Shown here: in pieces, positions 18,885 to 27,956 of the stretch
Position numbering within the stretch: position 1 is the stretch's first letter
Layout of the letters: each line of letters opens with the position of its first letter
Source: an uncultured Luminiphilus sp.
GTDB taxonomy: Bacteria; Pseudomonadota; Gammaproteobacteria; Pseudomonadales; Halieaceae
Assembly (NCBI GenBank): GCA_938091485.1
Contig: CALKMV010000013.1
Location: forward strand, 1-42,884
Direction: 5' to 3'
DNA: 42,884 nt
Position numbers and translations under genes: made by a program
Notes under the pieces: generated by a model
Seen by the model: the letters and a program-made list of their open reading frames with translations, nothing else
Databases searched by the model: none
What the model was told of the DNA's origin: nothing

Positions 18885-19687
18885 AAATGCGATTCCAGCC
18901 AGTTAACGTAGCGGGTGATCACTTCCTCGGATTCAGGTTCATTCAGGATCTCGTGGTAAAGACCCGGCCAGAAGTCGAGGGTCTTGTCCTGAGCGCCCAG
19001 TGCGTCAAAGAAAGCTTGCGAACCCTCCGGGCCCGCCATCACATCGGCGTCGCCATGGGCAATATAAATTGGCAGGGTGATCTCACCCGCCCGGGCAATG
19101 GCGACCTCCATCGCATCCAGCATCTCAATGCCAAGACCGGTTGTGATCTTGCCGTTATAGACCAGGGGATCGGCGATATAGTCGGCTACGATCGCCGGAT
19201 CACGGCTCACCCCGTTAGCGTCCAGAGAGACCATGCCCAGCTTGGGCAGCACGTAGCGAAGCAAGCGGCCAATTAGCATGAGGGGTGCCGGCGCCGGATC
19301 CACCGCGTGGAACGCAGGGCCCGACAGCATCGCGCCCTGAAACGCAACCTGGGATGTAAGCAGTAAGTGGGCGCTAATGAGGCCTCCCATGCTGTGTCCC
19401 ATCAGGAACACCGGTCGCCCCGGGTACCAGTCATCAATGTGGGCACGGAGTGCCTGCATCGGTTCGAGATACTCGGAGAACGCCTTCAGGTAAACACGCA
19501 CACCGGGCGACGCACCGTGACCAATGTGGTCAGGGCCAACCACGGCCACGCCGCGCTCATTGAAGCGCGCGGCAACGAGTTCGTAGCGCCCGGTATGCTC
19601 GGCGAGACCATGGGCGAGTAGTATGCAGGCCTTGGCGTCTTCGACTGGCCAGTGCCGGTATCGGATACCGCCGGGGAGGCTTTCCAT
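18881..19687 (-). CDS. Alpha/beta hydrolase, monoacylglycerol lipase-like
   Basis: A 268-residue serine hydrolase of the Hydrolase_4 (MGLL/PldB-like) group. ILLAHGLAEHTGRY supplies the oxyanion-hole HG, GHSMGG is the nucleophile elbow (Ser about 99), IAHGDADVMAG holds the acid and LYHEILNEPE the catalytic His. No signal peptide is evident, so it is probably cytoplasmic or loosely membrane-associated. GGGAG lies about 10 nt before the ATG. ilvE ends 14 nt upstream on the same strand, and the stop overlaps rmlD, which suggests a longer ilvE–hydrolase–rmlD–rmlB transcript. The natural substrate is inferred. Confidence 0.85.
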   Translation of the reverse strand: MESLPGGIRYRHWPVEDAKACILLAHGLAEHTGRYELVAARFNERGVAVVGPDHIGHGASPGVRVYLKAFSEYLEPMQALRAHIDDWYPGRPVFLMGHSMGGLISAHLLLTSQVAFQGAMLSGPAFHAVDPAPAPLMLIGRLLRYVLPKLGMVSLDANGVSRDPAIVADYIADPLVYNGKITTGLGIEMLDAMEVAIARAGEITLPIYIAHGDADVMAGPEGSQAFFDALGAQDKTLDFWPGLYHEILNEPESEEVITRYVNWLESHL

Positions 19688-19701
19688 AAGGTCAGTGCTC
19701 C

Positions 19702-20628
19702 CTAATCAGCCACTGGGGCCAACCACTCTGCGTAACGGGATTGCTCGCCGCGCACCGCTTCAAAATAAATTTTTTGCAGTTTTTCCGTAATCGGACCGCG
19801 CGCACCGCTGCCGATCGCCCGGTTATCGAGCTCGCGGATCGGCACCACTTCTGCCGCGGTGCCGGTAAAAAACGCCTCGTCAGCGACGTAGACTTCGTCC
19901 CGGGTTATCCGCTTTTCTTTCACTGTCAGGCCCTGGTCCGCCGCAATACGCAGAATACTGTCTCGCGTAATCCCCTCTAAACAAGAGGTCAGCTCGGGCG
20001 TATACAGAACGCCGTCACGGACGAAGAAAAAATTCTCCCCACTGCCCTCAGCAACATAGCCCTCGTTATCCAGCAGAAGCGCCTCCTCGAAACCCGCATC
20101 CATCGCTTCTCTGAGCGCCAGAATCGAATTGATGTAGTTGCCATTAGCCTTCGCTTTACACATCGTGATGTTGACGTGGTGACGGGTATAGCTCGACGTC
20201 GCAATTCGGATACCACGGTCCCTCGCCTCGGGATCCATGTATGAAGGCCACGCCCACGACGCCACCATGACGTGGGTCTTGAGGTTGTCGGCGCGCAGGC
20301 CCATCCCCTCAGAGCCGAGGAAACACATTGGCCGGATGTACGCTTCGTCCAAGTCATTTGCCCTGACAACTTCGCGTTGCGCTGCGTTCAGCGTCTCTTT
20401 GTCGTACGGCATATCCATGCGCAAGATGTGCGCCGAGCGAAACAGCCGGTCGGTGTGCTCCTTGAGACGGAAAATCGACGTCCCTGCCGACGTCTTGTAC
20501 GCGCGGACACCTTCAAAGACACCCAGACCGTAGTGGAAGGTGTGGGTCAGCACATGGACTCGTGCTTCCTGCCAGGGCACCAATTCGCCATCGAGCCAGA
20601 TATGGCCGGTGAGTTTTGAGAGGTCCAT
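19702..20628 (-). CDS. ilvE: Branched-chain amino acid aminotransferase
   Basis: A 308-residue fold-type IV PLP enzyme catalysing the last transamination for valine, leucine and isoleucine. Key segments are HTFHYGLGVFEGVRAY, YIRPMCFLGSEGMGL, the PLP-lysine region CKAKANGNYINS, LLLDNEGYVAEGSGENFFFV and FFTGTAAEVVPI. These fit IlvE rather than a D-amino-acid transaminase or aminodeoxychorismate lyase. GGAAA lies near the ATG. It lies downstream of glnE on the same strand after 80 nt, an order also known from Pseudomonas next to LPS-core genes. Confidence 0.95.
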   Translation of the reverse strand: MDLSKLTGHIWLDGELVPWQEARVHVLTHTFHYGLGVFEGVRAYKTSAGTSIFRLKEHTDRLFRSAHILRMDMPYDKETLNAAQREVVRANDLDEAYIRPMCFLGSEGMGLRADNLKTHVMVASWAWPSYMDPEARDRGIRIATSSYTRHHVNITMCKAKANGNYINSILALREAMDAGFEEALLLDNEGYVAEGSGENFFFVRDGVLYTPELTSCLEGITRDSILRIAADQGLTVKEKRITRDEVYVADEAFFTGTAAEVVPIRELDNRAIGSGARGPITEKLQKIYFEAVRGEQSRYAEWLAPVAD

Positions 20629-20671
20629 GTCATTTCCTTTCTGTTTGAGCTTTCACCCTGACGGTTCGCGA

Positions 20672-20689
20672 TGACAGCCCATGCTGTCA
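20672..20689 (-). repeat. Short perfect hairpin between glnE and ilvE
   Basis: TGACAG and CTGTCA form a perfect 6-bp stem around a 6-nt loop in the 80-nt glnE–ilvE gap. There is no U-tract, so it is not a standard terminator. It could modulate ilvE translation or mRNA processing, or be chance. Confidence 0.35.
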
Positions 20690-20708
20690 GAACGCCGGGG
20701 GCAAGATT

Positions 20709-23597
20709 CTACCCTGCCTGTAGCCCGGGTAATAAGGTTTCGGTAATTTGTTTCACTTGTTCACGCTGAGCATGAAACCGGCCTGCTTCCGTCTCCGCAG
20801 GCTGTCCTTGCAGCGCCAGCGAATGTGTCTCGCTTCGATAAGCCAAATACGCTTGCGAGAGCATTGCAGCGTCTTGGCTCGATAGCAGCCCTACTTGCTC
20901 GATCACGTCGAGCAAGCGAATGACGTCAGACCATTGGGCTAACGCGGCGTAACGATGGGCAGAGGCCAGAACAAGGTATTGCACCACAAATTCAATATCG
21001 ACAATGCCTCCTGGGTCCCGCTTGAGGTCGAAGCGGTCGCCAGTGCGCCCCAACACATTGTGTTCGGCGCGCATCTTTTCGCGCATCTCGCACACCGCCT
21101 TGGCCACAGAGGATTGCTCTCTGGGCATCGCTAAAATTTCCACGCGCAACGCCTCCAGCGATGCTTTCAATAATGCGTCCCCCGCGACTACCCGCGTTCG
21201 CACCAGGGCCTGATGTTCCCAAACCCACGCCGACTCACGTTGGTATCGACGCAGCGAGGATAAGGTCGTAGCCACCAATCCAGAAGCTCCATCCGGACGG
21301 AGTCGGAGGTCCACCTCGTAGAGCCTTCCAGAATAAGTCTGCGCAGACAAAACATGCACAACGCGCTGCGCGAGTCGCGTATAAAAGCGGGTGTTGTCGA
21401 TCACTTTGGGGCCGGCGGTCTCACCTTCTGCGCCGTCGAACACAAAGACCAGATCAAGATCCGAGCCGTAGCTAAGTTCGAGGCCACCGAGCTTGCCGTA
21501 AGCCATGACCGCAAAACCAGCAGATTCCGACTGAGGCTCGCCGTAGCGCTGCACCAACTCCGCCCGAGCCAAGGCCACGGCCTGCTCGATCATCACTTCC
21601 GCCAGAAAGGTGAGGTTGTCGCTGACTTTCATGATGGGCAGCGTGCCGGTCAGCTCGCTGGCGGCGACACGCAAAATCACGCCGTCCTTGATGCGACTGA
21701 GTGCACTCATTTGTGCCTCGAGATCCTCCTCGGGTATGCGCAGCAGCTGTTGTCTGACCAAAGAATGAAGCTCCTCGCGGCTGGGCGCGGTGTAAAGCGT
21801 TGACTCATGAAGCAACTCGTCAACCAACTCTGGTCGTGCAGCAAGGCGCTCCGACAGCCAGATACTTGAAGCCACCAATGTCAGCAGATGGTGCAATGCG
21901 CGAGGGTTTTCCTGGAGTAGCACGAGGTAGGCGCTGCGGCGACAGACCGCTCGCACAAAAGGTAGGCTCCTCGTGAGCGCCGAATCAGGTTCAGGCGTGG
22001 CGGCCGCCATTTCACACAGCAGCGGCAAGAAAACCTCGAGGCGCCGACGCCCTTCAGGCTGAAGTGCTGCGACCCAGGCGCTATCCAGAAACAGCTCCAC
22101 TTCCGCCCAGCTCTCGTCGGCTTGCGAGTAACCCATCTCCCACAAAGCCTGCTCACTGAGCGCGGAGAAAGCCAACCGCGAGACAGCCGTCGCGCTGGGA
22201 ATCTCGTCGCTGGATCCAGTAGCAGGCTCGGCGATTAGATCGTTAAAAAGGTCCTCTACCTCGCGACGCGCCTCGTTCAGCTGTGTCTCAAGACTCGACC
22301 AATCCGCAAAGCCCGACAAGAGTGCCAGCTGTGCCCGCGGCAGGGGTTCGCGCGGCAGGGATTGAGTTTGCCTATCCTGCATAGCTTGCAATGCATGCTC
22401 GACGCGACGCTCGAGGCGATAATGTGTCGCCAGACGAGTCGCCTGATCGGTTGAAAGTACCTCAGCTCGCTCCAGCGCCGTCAGGGTCGATAATAGAGAA
22501 CAGTTGCGAATTTCCGGAATTCGTCCCCCATGAATCAGTTGCAGGCTCTGGGCAATGAACTCAATTTCACGGATACCGCCAGCACCACGCTTTAAATCAT
22601 CATCTATACCGAGTCGCGTTACCTCGGCGCGCATCATGCTCTTCATATCTCTAAGCGCCGCGATCACCGAAAAATCGGTGTAACGGCGATACACAAAGGA
22701 CGTCAGCATGCTCATTAAACTCTCTTGCGCTTCGGGAGTGCCGGTAATCGGCCTCGCCTTGATCATGGCGTAGCGTTCCCACTCCCTCCCCTGTTCCTGG
22801 TAGTACACCTCCATTGCACCGTAGGACCCAACCAGCGCGCCGCTGTCACCGTAGGGTCGCAGACGCATGTCCACTCTGAACGCGAAACCATCCTCTGTCA
22901 CCGCGTCCAATAAGCGAATGACCATTTGACCAAGACGAATAAAATAGGCCTGGTTATCGAGTCCCTGACGCCCCCCCCGCGTATGGCCGGCCTCGGGGTA
23001 AGCGAAGATCAAATCGATGTCAGAAGAAAAGTTCAGCTCCTTGCCGCCTAGCTTGCCCATGCCCAGCACCAAAAGTGACTGAGGTTGGCCACTGTCAGCG
23101 CCATAGGGCGTGCCATATTTTTGCTCAAGCGTGGCGGTCGCCATGCTGACCGCTGCGCGAATGCAGCAGTCAGCAAGCTGGCTAAGCGCCTCACAAGCGT
23201 CTTCAAGGCTGGCAAGCTTTGCGTAATCTCGCCAGAGGACTCGCAGCATCTCGCGGTGACGAAAAATCCTAAGAGCAGCCAGCAAGTCAGGCTCCGATTG
23301 TGTCGACGTGAGGAGTGTAGCCAACGCCTGGTCCCACTCGTGAGCCACCCAATATCGGTTCTCTAACAAGCTCCCGTCATGCAGCACGTCACATAACCAG
23401 TCGTGGTGGCGAGCGGCCTGCTCTCCAAAAAAATCACTGCAGGAGAGAAGCCCCTGAAAGGGCCGCCACTGATCTGCCGACTGAACAGCCTCGGTGAGCG
23501 CGGCATAGCCTGCCTCGCCGATGCGGGTCGTCAGACGCGAGATGGCATCGCCAAGGCGATCCTCCATCCACATGGGCCTATCGAGATCCTGTGACAT
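20709..23597 (-). CDS. glnE: Bifunctional glutamine synthetase adenylyltransferase/deadenylase
   Basis: A 962-residue enzyme that adds AMP to and removes it from glutamine synthetase in response to PII and glutamine. It has two nucleotidyltransferase domains. The N-terminal one has LVLGMGKLGGKELNFSSDID near residues 185-205, then the conserved GAGGIREIEFIAQ. The C-terminal one has MAYGKLGGLELSYGSDLDL near 675-695, followed by RDPGGIVDIEFVVQYL. Both have the G-S-D-x-D-type metal site, so both activities should be intact. The frame opens at a TTG (23618), but the ATG at 23597 is preferred. It is divergent from argA. Confidence 0.94.
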   Translation of the reverse strand: MSQDLDRPMWMEDRLGDAISRLTTRIGEAGYAALTEAVQSADQWRPFQGLLSCSDFFGEQAARHHDWLCDVLHDGSLLENRYWVAHEWDQALATLLTSTQSEPDLLAALRIFRHREMLRVLWRDYAKLASLEDACEALSQLADCCIRAAVSMATATLEQKYGTPYGADSGQPQSLLVLGMGKLGGKELNFSSDIDLIFAYPEAGHTRGGRQGLDNQAYFIRLGQMVIRLLDAVTEDGFAFRVDMRLRPYGDSGALVGSYGAMEVYYQEQGREWERYAMIKARPITGTPEAQESLMSMLTSFVYRRYTDFSVIAALRDMKSMMRAEVTRLGIDDDLKRGAGGIREIEFIAQSLQLIHGGRIPEIRNCSLLSTLTALERAEVLSTDQATRLATHYRLERRVEHALQAMQDRQTQSLPREPLPRAQLALLSGFADWSSLETQLNEARREVEDLFNDLIAEPATGSSDEIPSATAVSRLAFSALSEQALWEMGYSQADESWAEVELFLDSAWVAALQPEGRRRLEVFLPLLCEMAAATPEPDSALTRSLPFVRAVCRRSAYLVLLQENPRALHHLLTLVASSIWLSERLAARPELVDELLHESTLYTAPSREELHSLVRQQLLRIPEEDLEAQMSALSRIKDGVILRVAASELTGTLPIMKVSDNLTFLAEVMIEQAVALARAELVQRYGEPQSESAGFAVMAYGKLGGLELSYGSDLDLVFVFDGAEGETAGPKVIDNTRFYTRLAQRVVHVLSAQTYSGRLYEVDLRLRPDGASGLVATTLSSLRRYQRESAWVWEHQALVRTRVVAGDALLKASLEALRVEILAMPREQSSVAKAVCEMREKMRAEHNVLGRTGDRFDLKRDPGGIVDIEFVVQYLVLASAHRYAALAQWSDVIRLLDVIEQVGLLSSQDAAMLSQAYLAYRSETHSLALQGQPAETEAGRFHAQREQVKQITETLLPGLQAG

Positions 23598-23714
23598 TTG
23601 AGGTTGGGCTCTGTCCAATCAATAGCGCTAGCCTATCGGCAAGCCGCCGGCCCCGCCACCAATGCGACAACGCGCTCCACACCAAGATTTTTACACTTTC
23701 TCGCAACTTGAAGA

Positions 23715-23734
23715 CTCGGTAGGATGCGCGTCCC
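23715..23734 (+). promoter_or_regulatory. Putative argA promoter -10 region
   Basis: CGG-TAGGAT followed by GCGCGTCCC resembles the -10/discriminator blocks ahead of tolC and ilvD. It ends 49 nt before the argA ATG. TTTACA at 23690-23695 is 24 nt upstream of TAGGAT, too far for a standard -35. Pattern-based and weak. Confidence 0.25.
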
Positions 23735-23783
23735 TGAAAGGCTACCTCGATGTGGCCTATCACCGTTAACACCAGCAGACACT

Positions 23784-25082
23784 ATGACTGACACAGCGCA
23801 TCACATTGCCTGGTTTCGCCACACGGGTCCCTATATCAAGGCACACCGTGGGCGGACATTTGTGATCTATTTGGGTAACGGAGCGCTGGAATCAAATGGG
23901 CTCCTTACCCTGATCCACGACGTGGCGCTGCTCCATTCTTTGGGTGTCAAACTGGTGCTGGTGCATGCCACCCGAGAAGCCATCGACGCGGCACTGTTAA
24001 GCGACCAGGCAACGACATTCCATAACGGCGTCCGCATTACAGACGACGAGACGCTGAGCGTTGCCAGCGAGACAGCGGCGCGCCAGCGGGTGCAGCTGGA
24101 GCAGCTGCTTTCGATGGGCCTGCCCAATACGCCACTGACCGGCGCGCGCCTGAGAGTGCTAAGCGGGAATGTCATCACAGCCAGACCTATTGGCATCCGT
24201 GACGGCATCGACTACCTGCACAGCGGTACGGTGCGTCGGGTCGACGCCGAAGGTGTGCGGGCCATACTCGATCACGATGCGATCGCTCTGCTCTCCCCGC
24301 TGGGCTACTCCCCAGCGGGAGAACTGTTTAGCGTAAGCGCCAGCGAAGTGGCGGAAAAAGTGGCCGTGGCCATTGGCGCTGATAAATTGATTTTTCTCGA
24401 CCGCCATCCGGGCTTGCAGACTGCTGACGGAGAACTGATTCGGCAGTGCACCATTGACTCGGCAGTGAGACTGGACATCGCTGACCCCGAACAACAGCGA
24501 TTGCGTGATAGCGCCTGCCGTTCCTGTGCCAATGGTGTGGCTCGAAGTCATCTTCTCAGCTACGAACGCGAAGGCGGACTGCTTGAAGAGCTTTTCACCC
24601 ACGATGGCTCAGGCACACTGATTGCACAAAACCCCTACGAGCAGGCCAGGGCCGCAGACATCAACGACATTGCCAGTATCGTCGAGTTGATTCGACCACT
24701 TGAAGACAGTGGCGCGTTGGTCAAGCGTTCCCGCGAGCGCCTCGAAGAAGAGATCGGGTATTTTTCTCTCCTCGAGCGAGACGGCCGTGTGCTGGCCTGC
24801 GCCGCACTTTACCCTTATGCGCACGAGGGTGTGGGAGAGATCGCCTGTGTCGCGACACATCCTGACTACCGTGGCGCAGGACGCGCCCGGCAGCTTCTGG
24901 ATGAGCTGATCGCGGAGGCCAAGGCATGCTCACTCGAATATGTCTTTGTGCTGACCACGCAGAGCACGCACTGGTTTCTGGAACAAGGTTTCGAACCCGT
25001 GAATCCAAACGAATTGCCCCTCGAGAAGCAGCAACTCTATAACTGGCAGCGCAACGCGGCGGTGCTGCGGCGAGCCGTCTGA
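23784..25082 (+). CDS. argA: Amino-acid N-acetyltransferase (N-acetylglutamate synthase)
   Basis: A 432-residue ArgA-type enzyme catalysing the first step of arginine synthesis. The N-terminal amino-acid-kinase-like domain (FVIYLGNGALESN, VALLHSLGVKLVLVHATR) is the arginine-sensing part. The C-terminal GNAT domain (about 290-430) contains YFSLLERDGRVLACAALYPY, ACVATHPDYRGAGRARQLL (acetyl-CoA loop) and FVLTTQSTHWFLEQGFEP. The open frame begins at 23724, but the ATG at 23784 gives the standard N-terminus (HIAWFRHTGPYIKAHRGRTF). It is divergent from glnE (186 nt) and 60 nt upstream of ilvD on the same strand. Confidence 0.95.
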   Translation: MTDTAHHIAWFRHTGPYIKAHRGRTFVIYLGNGALESNGLLTLIHDVALLHSLGVKLVLVHATREAIDAALLSDQATTFHNGVRITDDETLSVASETAARQRVQLEQLLSMGLPNTPLTGARLRVLSGNVITARPIGIRDGIDYLHSGTVRRVDAEGVRAILDHDAIALLSPLGYSPAGELFSVSASEVAEKVAVAIGADKLIFLDRHPGLQTADGELIRQCTIDSAVRLDIADPEQQRLRDSACRSCANGVARSHLLSYEREGGLLEELFTHDGSGTLIAQNPYEQARAADINDIASIVELIRPLEDSGALVKRSRERLEEEIGYFSLLERDGRVLACAALYPYAHEGVGEIACVATHPDYRGAGRARQLLDELIAEAKACSLEYVFVLTTQSTHWFLEQGFEPVNPNELPLEKQQLYNWQRNAAVLRRAV

Positions 25083-25095
25083 AGTCGCCAAGCGC

Positions 25096-25115
25096 CAGTG
25101 GTAAGCTAGCGTCCC
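25096..25115 (+). promoter_or_regulatory. Putative ilvD promoter (extended -10 type)
   Basis: CAGTGGTAAGCTAGCGTCCC lies 27 nt before the ilvD ATG and matches the tolC-upstream block at 17 of 20 positions. It contains TGG-TAAGCT as a possible extended -10. A separate ilvD promoter is plausible though argA ends only 60 nt upstream. Confidence 0.35.
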
Positions 25116-25142
25116 ATTTCCAATCACCACCCGGAGAATCCG

Positions 25143-26987
25143 ATGCCCCAATATCGATCCCGCACCTCGACAGCCGGACGCAACATGGCAGGCGCCCGGG
25201 CATTGTGGCGTGCAACCGGCATGCAGGATGAGGACTTTGAGAAGCCCATCATTGCGGTGGTGAATTCGTTCACCCAGTTCGTTCCCGGGCACGTGCACCT
25301 CAAAGACCTCGGGCAATTGGTCGCGCGTGAGATTGAGGCCGCCGGCGGCGTCGCTAAAGAGTTCAATACCATCGCCGTAGACGATGGTATTGCCATGGGC
25401 CACGATGGCATTCTCTACAGCCTGCCCTCCCGGGACCTGATCGCTGACTCCGTTGAGTACATGGTCAACGCCCACTGCGCGGACGCCATGGTCTGTATTT
25501 CCAATTGCGACAAGATCACCCCCGGCATGCTGAATGCCGCCATGCGGCTGAATATTCCCGTTGTGTTTGTTTCAGGTGGCCCGATGGAAGCGGGTAAAAC
25601 CGCACTGTCCGAGCACAAACTGGATCTGGTTGATGCGATGGTGATCGCCGCGGACTCCAGCGCGGACGATGCCACGGTGGAGGCTTACGAGCGCTCGGCC
25701 TGTCCGACCTGTGGTTCCTGCTCAGGCATGTTCACCGCCAACTCGATGAATTGCCTGACTGAAGCTTTGGGACTCAGTTTGCCTGGCAACGGGTCACTGC
25801 TGGCAACCCACGCAGACCGTGAGCAACTGTTTTTGCGCGCGGGTCGCGTGATCGTGGAATTAGCGCGGCGCTGGTACGAGGAGGACGATGCCACGGCACT
25901 GCCTCGGGAGATTGCCAGCCGACGTGCATTTGAGAACGCCATGAGTCTTGATATCGCGATGGGTGGATCGACCAACACGATCTTGCACCTGCTCGCCGCA
26001 GCGCAGGAGGCCGGGGTGGATTTCGACATGGCAGCGATCGATACGCTGTCTCGCAAAATTCCACAGCTGTGCAAGGTAGCGCCGAGCACCCCCCTCTATC
26101 ATATGGAAGACGTGCACCGCGCCGGCGGGGTGATGGCCATCCTCGGTGAACTTGCGCGAGGAGACCTGCTCCATCTGGACTGTCCAACCGTTCACAGTGC
26201 CAGTCTCGGCGATGCGCTGACCCACTGGGACATCATGCAGACCGAGGCAGAGGATGTTCGCACTCTCTATGCCGCCGGCCCTGCTGGTATTCCCACCCAA
26301 CAGGCGTTCAGCCAGGACCTGCGTTGGTCCAGTCTCGACACTGACCGGAAAGGAGGATGCGTGAGAGAGATGGCGCACGCCTACTCACAGGAAGGCGGAC
26401 TGGCCGTGTTGTTTGGCAACCTTGCCGAGTTCGGCTGCGTGGTCAAAACCGCCGGAGTGGACGACGAGTCGCTGCAATTCACGGGGCCTGCCCATATTTG
26501 TGACAGCCAGGAGGCGGCGGTCGCTGACATTCTTGAAGACCGTGTGCAGGCGGGGGATGTGGTGATTATCCGCTACGAAGGACCCCGAGGTGGGCCAGGC
26601 ATGCAGGAAATGCTCTACCCCACTAGCTACCTCAAATCAAAAGGACTTGGGAAAGCCTGCGCACTGATTACCGACGGCCGCTTCTCTGGGGGCACCTCGG
26701 GGCTGTCCATTGGGCATGTCTCGCCTGAAGCCGCAGCAGGCGGCACCATTGCCCTCATCGAACCGGGTGACCTTATTGAGATTGATATCCCAGCGCGCAC
26801 CATCAACGTGCTGGTGGACGACGCTACGCTTGTGAATCGTCGGGAGGCCATGGACCGAAGCCCGCGCGCCTGGCAGCCCGAGACCGATCGCCCCCGTCAG
26901 GTATCCATCGCGCTCAAGGTATACGCCAGCATGGTGACCAGTGCCGATAAGGGCGCTATCCGCGATCAATCCCTTATCAAGGGCTAG
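25143..26987 (+). CDS. ilvD: Dihydroxy-acid dehydratase
   Basis: A 614-residue Fe-S dehydratase making 2-keto acids from dihydroxy acids in valine and isoleucine synthesis. Cluster-ligand cysteines appear in [11 protein letters not shown] and [48 protein letters not shown] and [21 protein letters not shown] are the family signatures. Length matches E. coli IlvD. The tail overlaps the convergent DUF6279 gene by 11 nt. Together with ilvE and leuA it supplies the branched-chain pathway in this window; ilvBN and ilvC are not here. Confidence 0.97.
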   Translation: MPQYRSRTSTAGRNMAGARALWRATGMQDEDFEKPIIAVVNSFTQFVPGHVHLKDLGQLVAREIEAAGGVAKEFNTIAVDDGIAMGHDGILYSLPSRDLIADSVEYMVNAHCADAMVCISNCDKITPGMLNAAMRLNIPVVFVSGGPMEAGKTALSEHKLDLVDAMVIAADSSADDATVEAYERSACPTCGSCSGMFTANSMNCLTEALGLSLPGNGSLLATHADREQLFLRAGRVIVELARRWYEEDDATALPREIASRRAFENAMSLDIAMGGSTNTILHLLAAAQEAGVDFDMAAIDTLSRKIPQLCKVAPSTPLYHMEDVHRAGGVMAILGELARGDLLHLDCPTVHSASLGDALTHWDIMQTEAEDVRTLYAAGPAGIPTQQAFSQDLRWSSLDTDRKGGCVREMAHAYSQEGGLAVLFGNLAEFGCVVKTAGVDDESLQFTGPAHICDSQEAAVADILEDRVQAGDVVIIRYEGPRGGPGMQEMLYPTSYLKSKGLGKACALITDGRFSGGTSGLSIGHVSPEAAAGGTIALIEPGDLIEIDIPARTINVLVDDATLVNRREAMDRSPRAWQPETDRPRQVSIALKVYASMVTSADKGAIRDQSLIKG

Positions 26988-27882
26988 CCGTTTCTCCATT
27001 TTGTGTCGCAAGCGCGGCGAGATCATCGCGCAAAGACTGCACGCGCCCGCGTAATTTCCTGTCCTGTTTGTCAGTCCTTGCAATCAAAACGTCTCGCGAC
27101 AACTGCAGTATGACCTCACCATTGTGATCTATCCCCTCCCGGTAGGCGGGCAGGAGGGCGTCGTCTCGCCGGGCGATCAGAGCGCGCACCTGATCAGGCC
27201 AATCGGGTGCTTCTTCCAAGAGCATCGCTGACAAATCAGTTATCCAGACCCGTCGATCTTGCAGCCAAAAACGGTCCAATCGCGTCATTTCCGCCACGCC
27301 CACAGCGATGCGATTGGCCTGCTCAACCGTCAGCGAGCCAAGATATCGGCTCAGCTGTTTATCGAAGCGCGCCTCAAGATCTTCACGGTACTCCGCGTCG
27401 CTGCGGGCCAGACGGTCATCCTCGAACTCTTCTTGCTTGGACATCAAGACGTCGACAAACTGCTGCATCTGCTCCGGTGTCAGATCCTGTCCCGTACTCA
27501 GCAGCAGCTCAAGAAAAGGATCCTGGAAGCGAATCGCTGCCTCCTCAATGCGATCAGCCATAGCGCGGGTGTCATCCAGCGGCACGCCGTCATCGAGGAT
27601 GGTTAATGCATCATCTAATAGCGCCACGTATGCGGGTAACTCTTCACGGCGGTGCCAATCCAGCAGGGTTTCCAGGCGAGCATCGAAGCGCACCTGCTGT
27701 TCGCGGTCCAGTGACACATAGTCATCGAGATACCAGCGCACGAGAATATCGACACGGTTGTATATGAGCTGGGTTGCTGAGCAGCCGGTCAGCGTTGCGA
27801 CGACCAGACACCAGGCAAGAAGACGGGTAACACGCCCGGCAATACCGTAGCTGACACCCGATGGCTGACGCGCTGGAGTCAT
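26977..27882 (-). CDS. DUF6279-like lipoprotein
   Basis: A 301-residue predicted lipoprotein. A signal sequence ends in the lipobox LTGC (Cys about 33), followed by [29 protein letters not shown], which resembles the DUF6279 family as I remember it. The rest is alpha-helical and charged ([29 protein letters not shown]). The function is unknown. The open frame runs upstream to 28092 over the end of leuA, but the ATG at 27882 gives the proper lipoprotein signal. It lies 74 nt downstream of leuA and overlaps the end of ilvD by 11 nt. Confidence 0.82.
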   Translation of the reverse strand: MTPARQPSGVSYGIAGRVTRLLAWCLVVATLTGCSATQLIYNRVDILVRWYLDDYVSLDREQQVRFDARLETLLDWHRREELPAYVALLDDALTILDDGVPLDDTRAMADRIEEAAIRFQDPFLELLLSTGQDLTPEQMQQFVDVLMSKQEEFEDDRLARSDAEYREDLEARFDKQLSRYLGSLTVEQANRIAVGVAEMTRLDRFWLQDRRVWITDLSAMLLEEAPDWPDQVRALIARRDDALLPAYREGIDHNGEVILQLSRDVLIARTDKQDRKLRGRVQSLRDDLAALATQNGETASP

Positions 27883-27956
27883 CACACTCAAGCAATCACC
27901 AAGTACAGCAAGTCTCGCCAGAAATCGCCCCGCTAACGTCGGGAATATGTTGATAC

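Noticed and set aside
23578-23772. 64-codon minus-strand frame between glnE and argA
   Set aside because: It overlaps the glnE start region and probable argA promoter, and shows no domain or ribosome-binding site.
25685-26378. Overlapping minus-strand open frames inside ilvD
   Set aside because: ilvD has all cluster-ligand cysteines and full length; the antisense translations are serine/arginine-rich with no domains.
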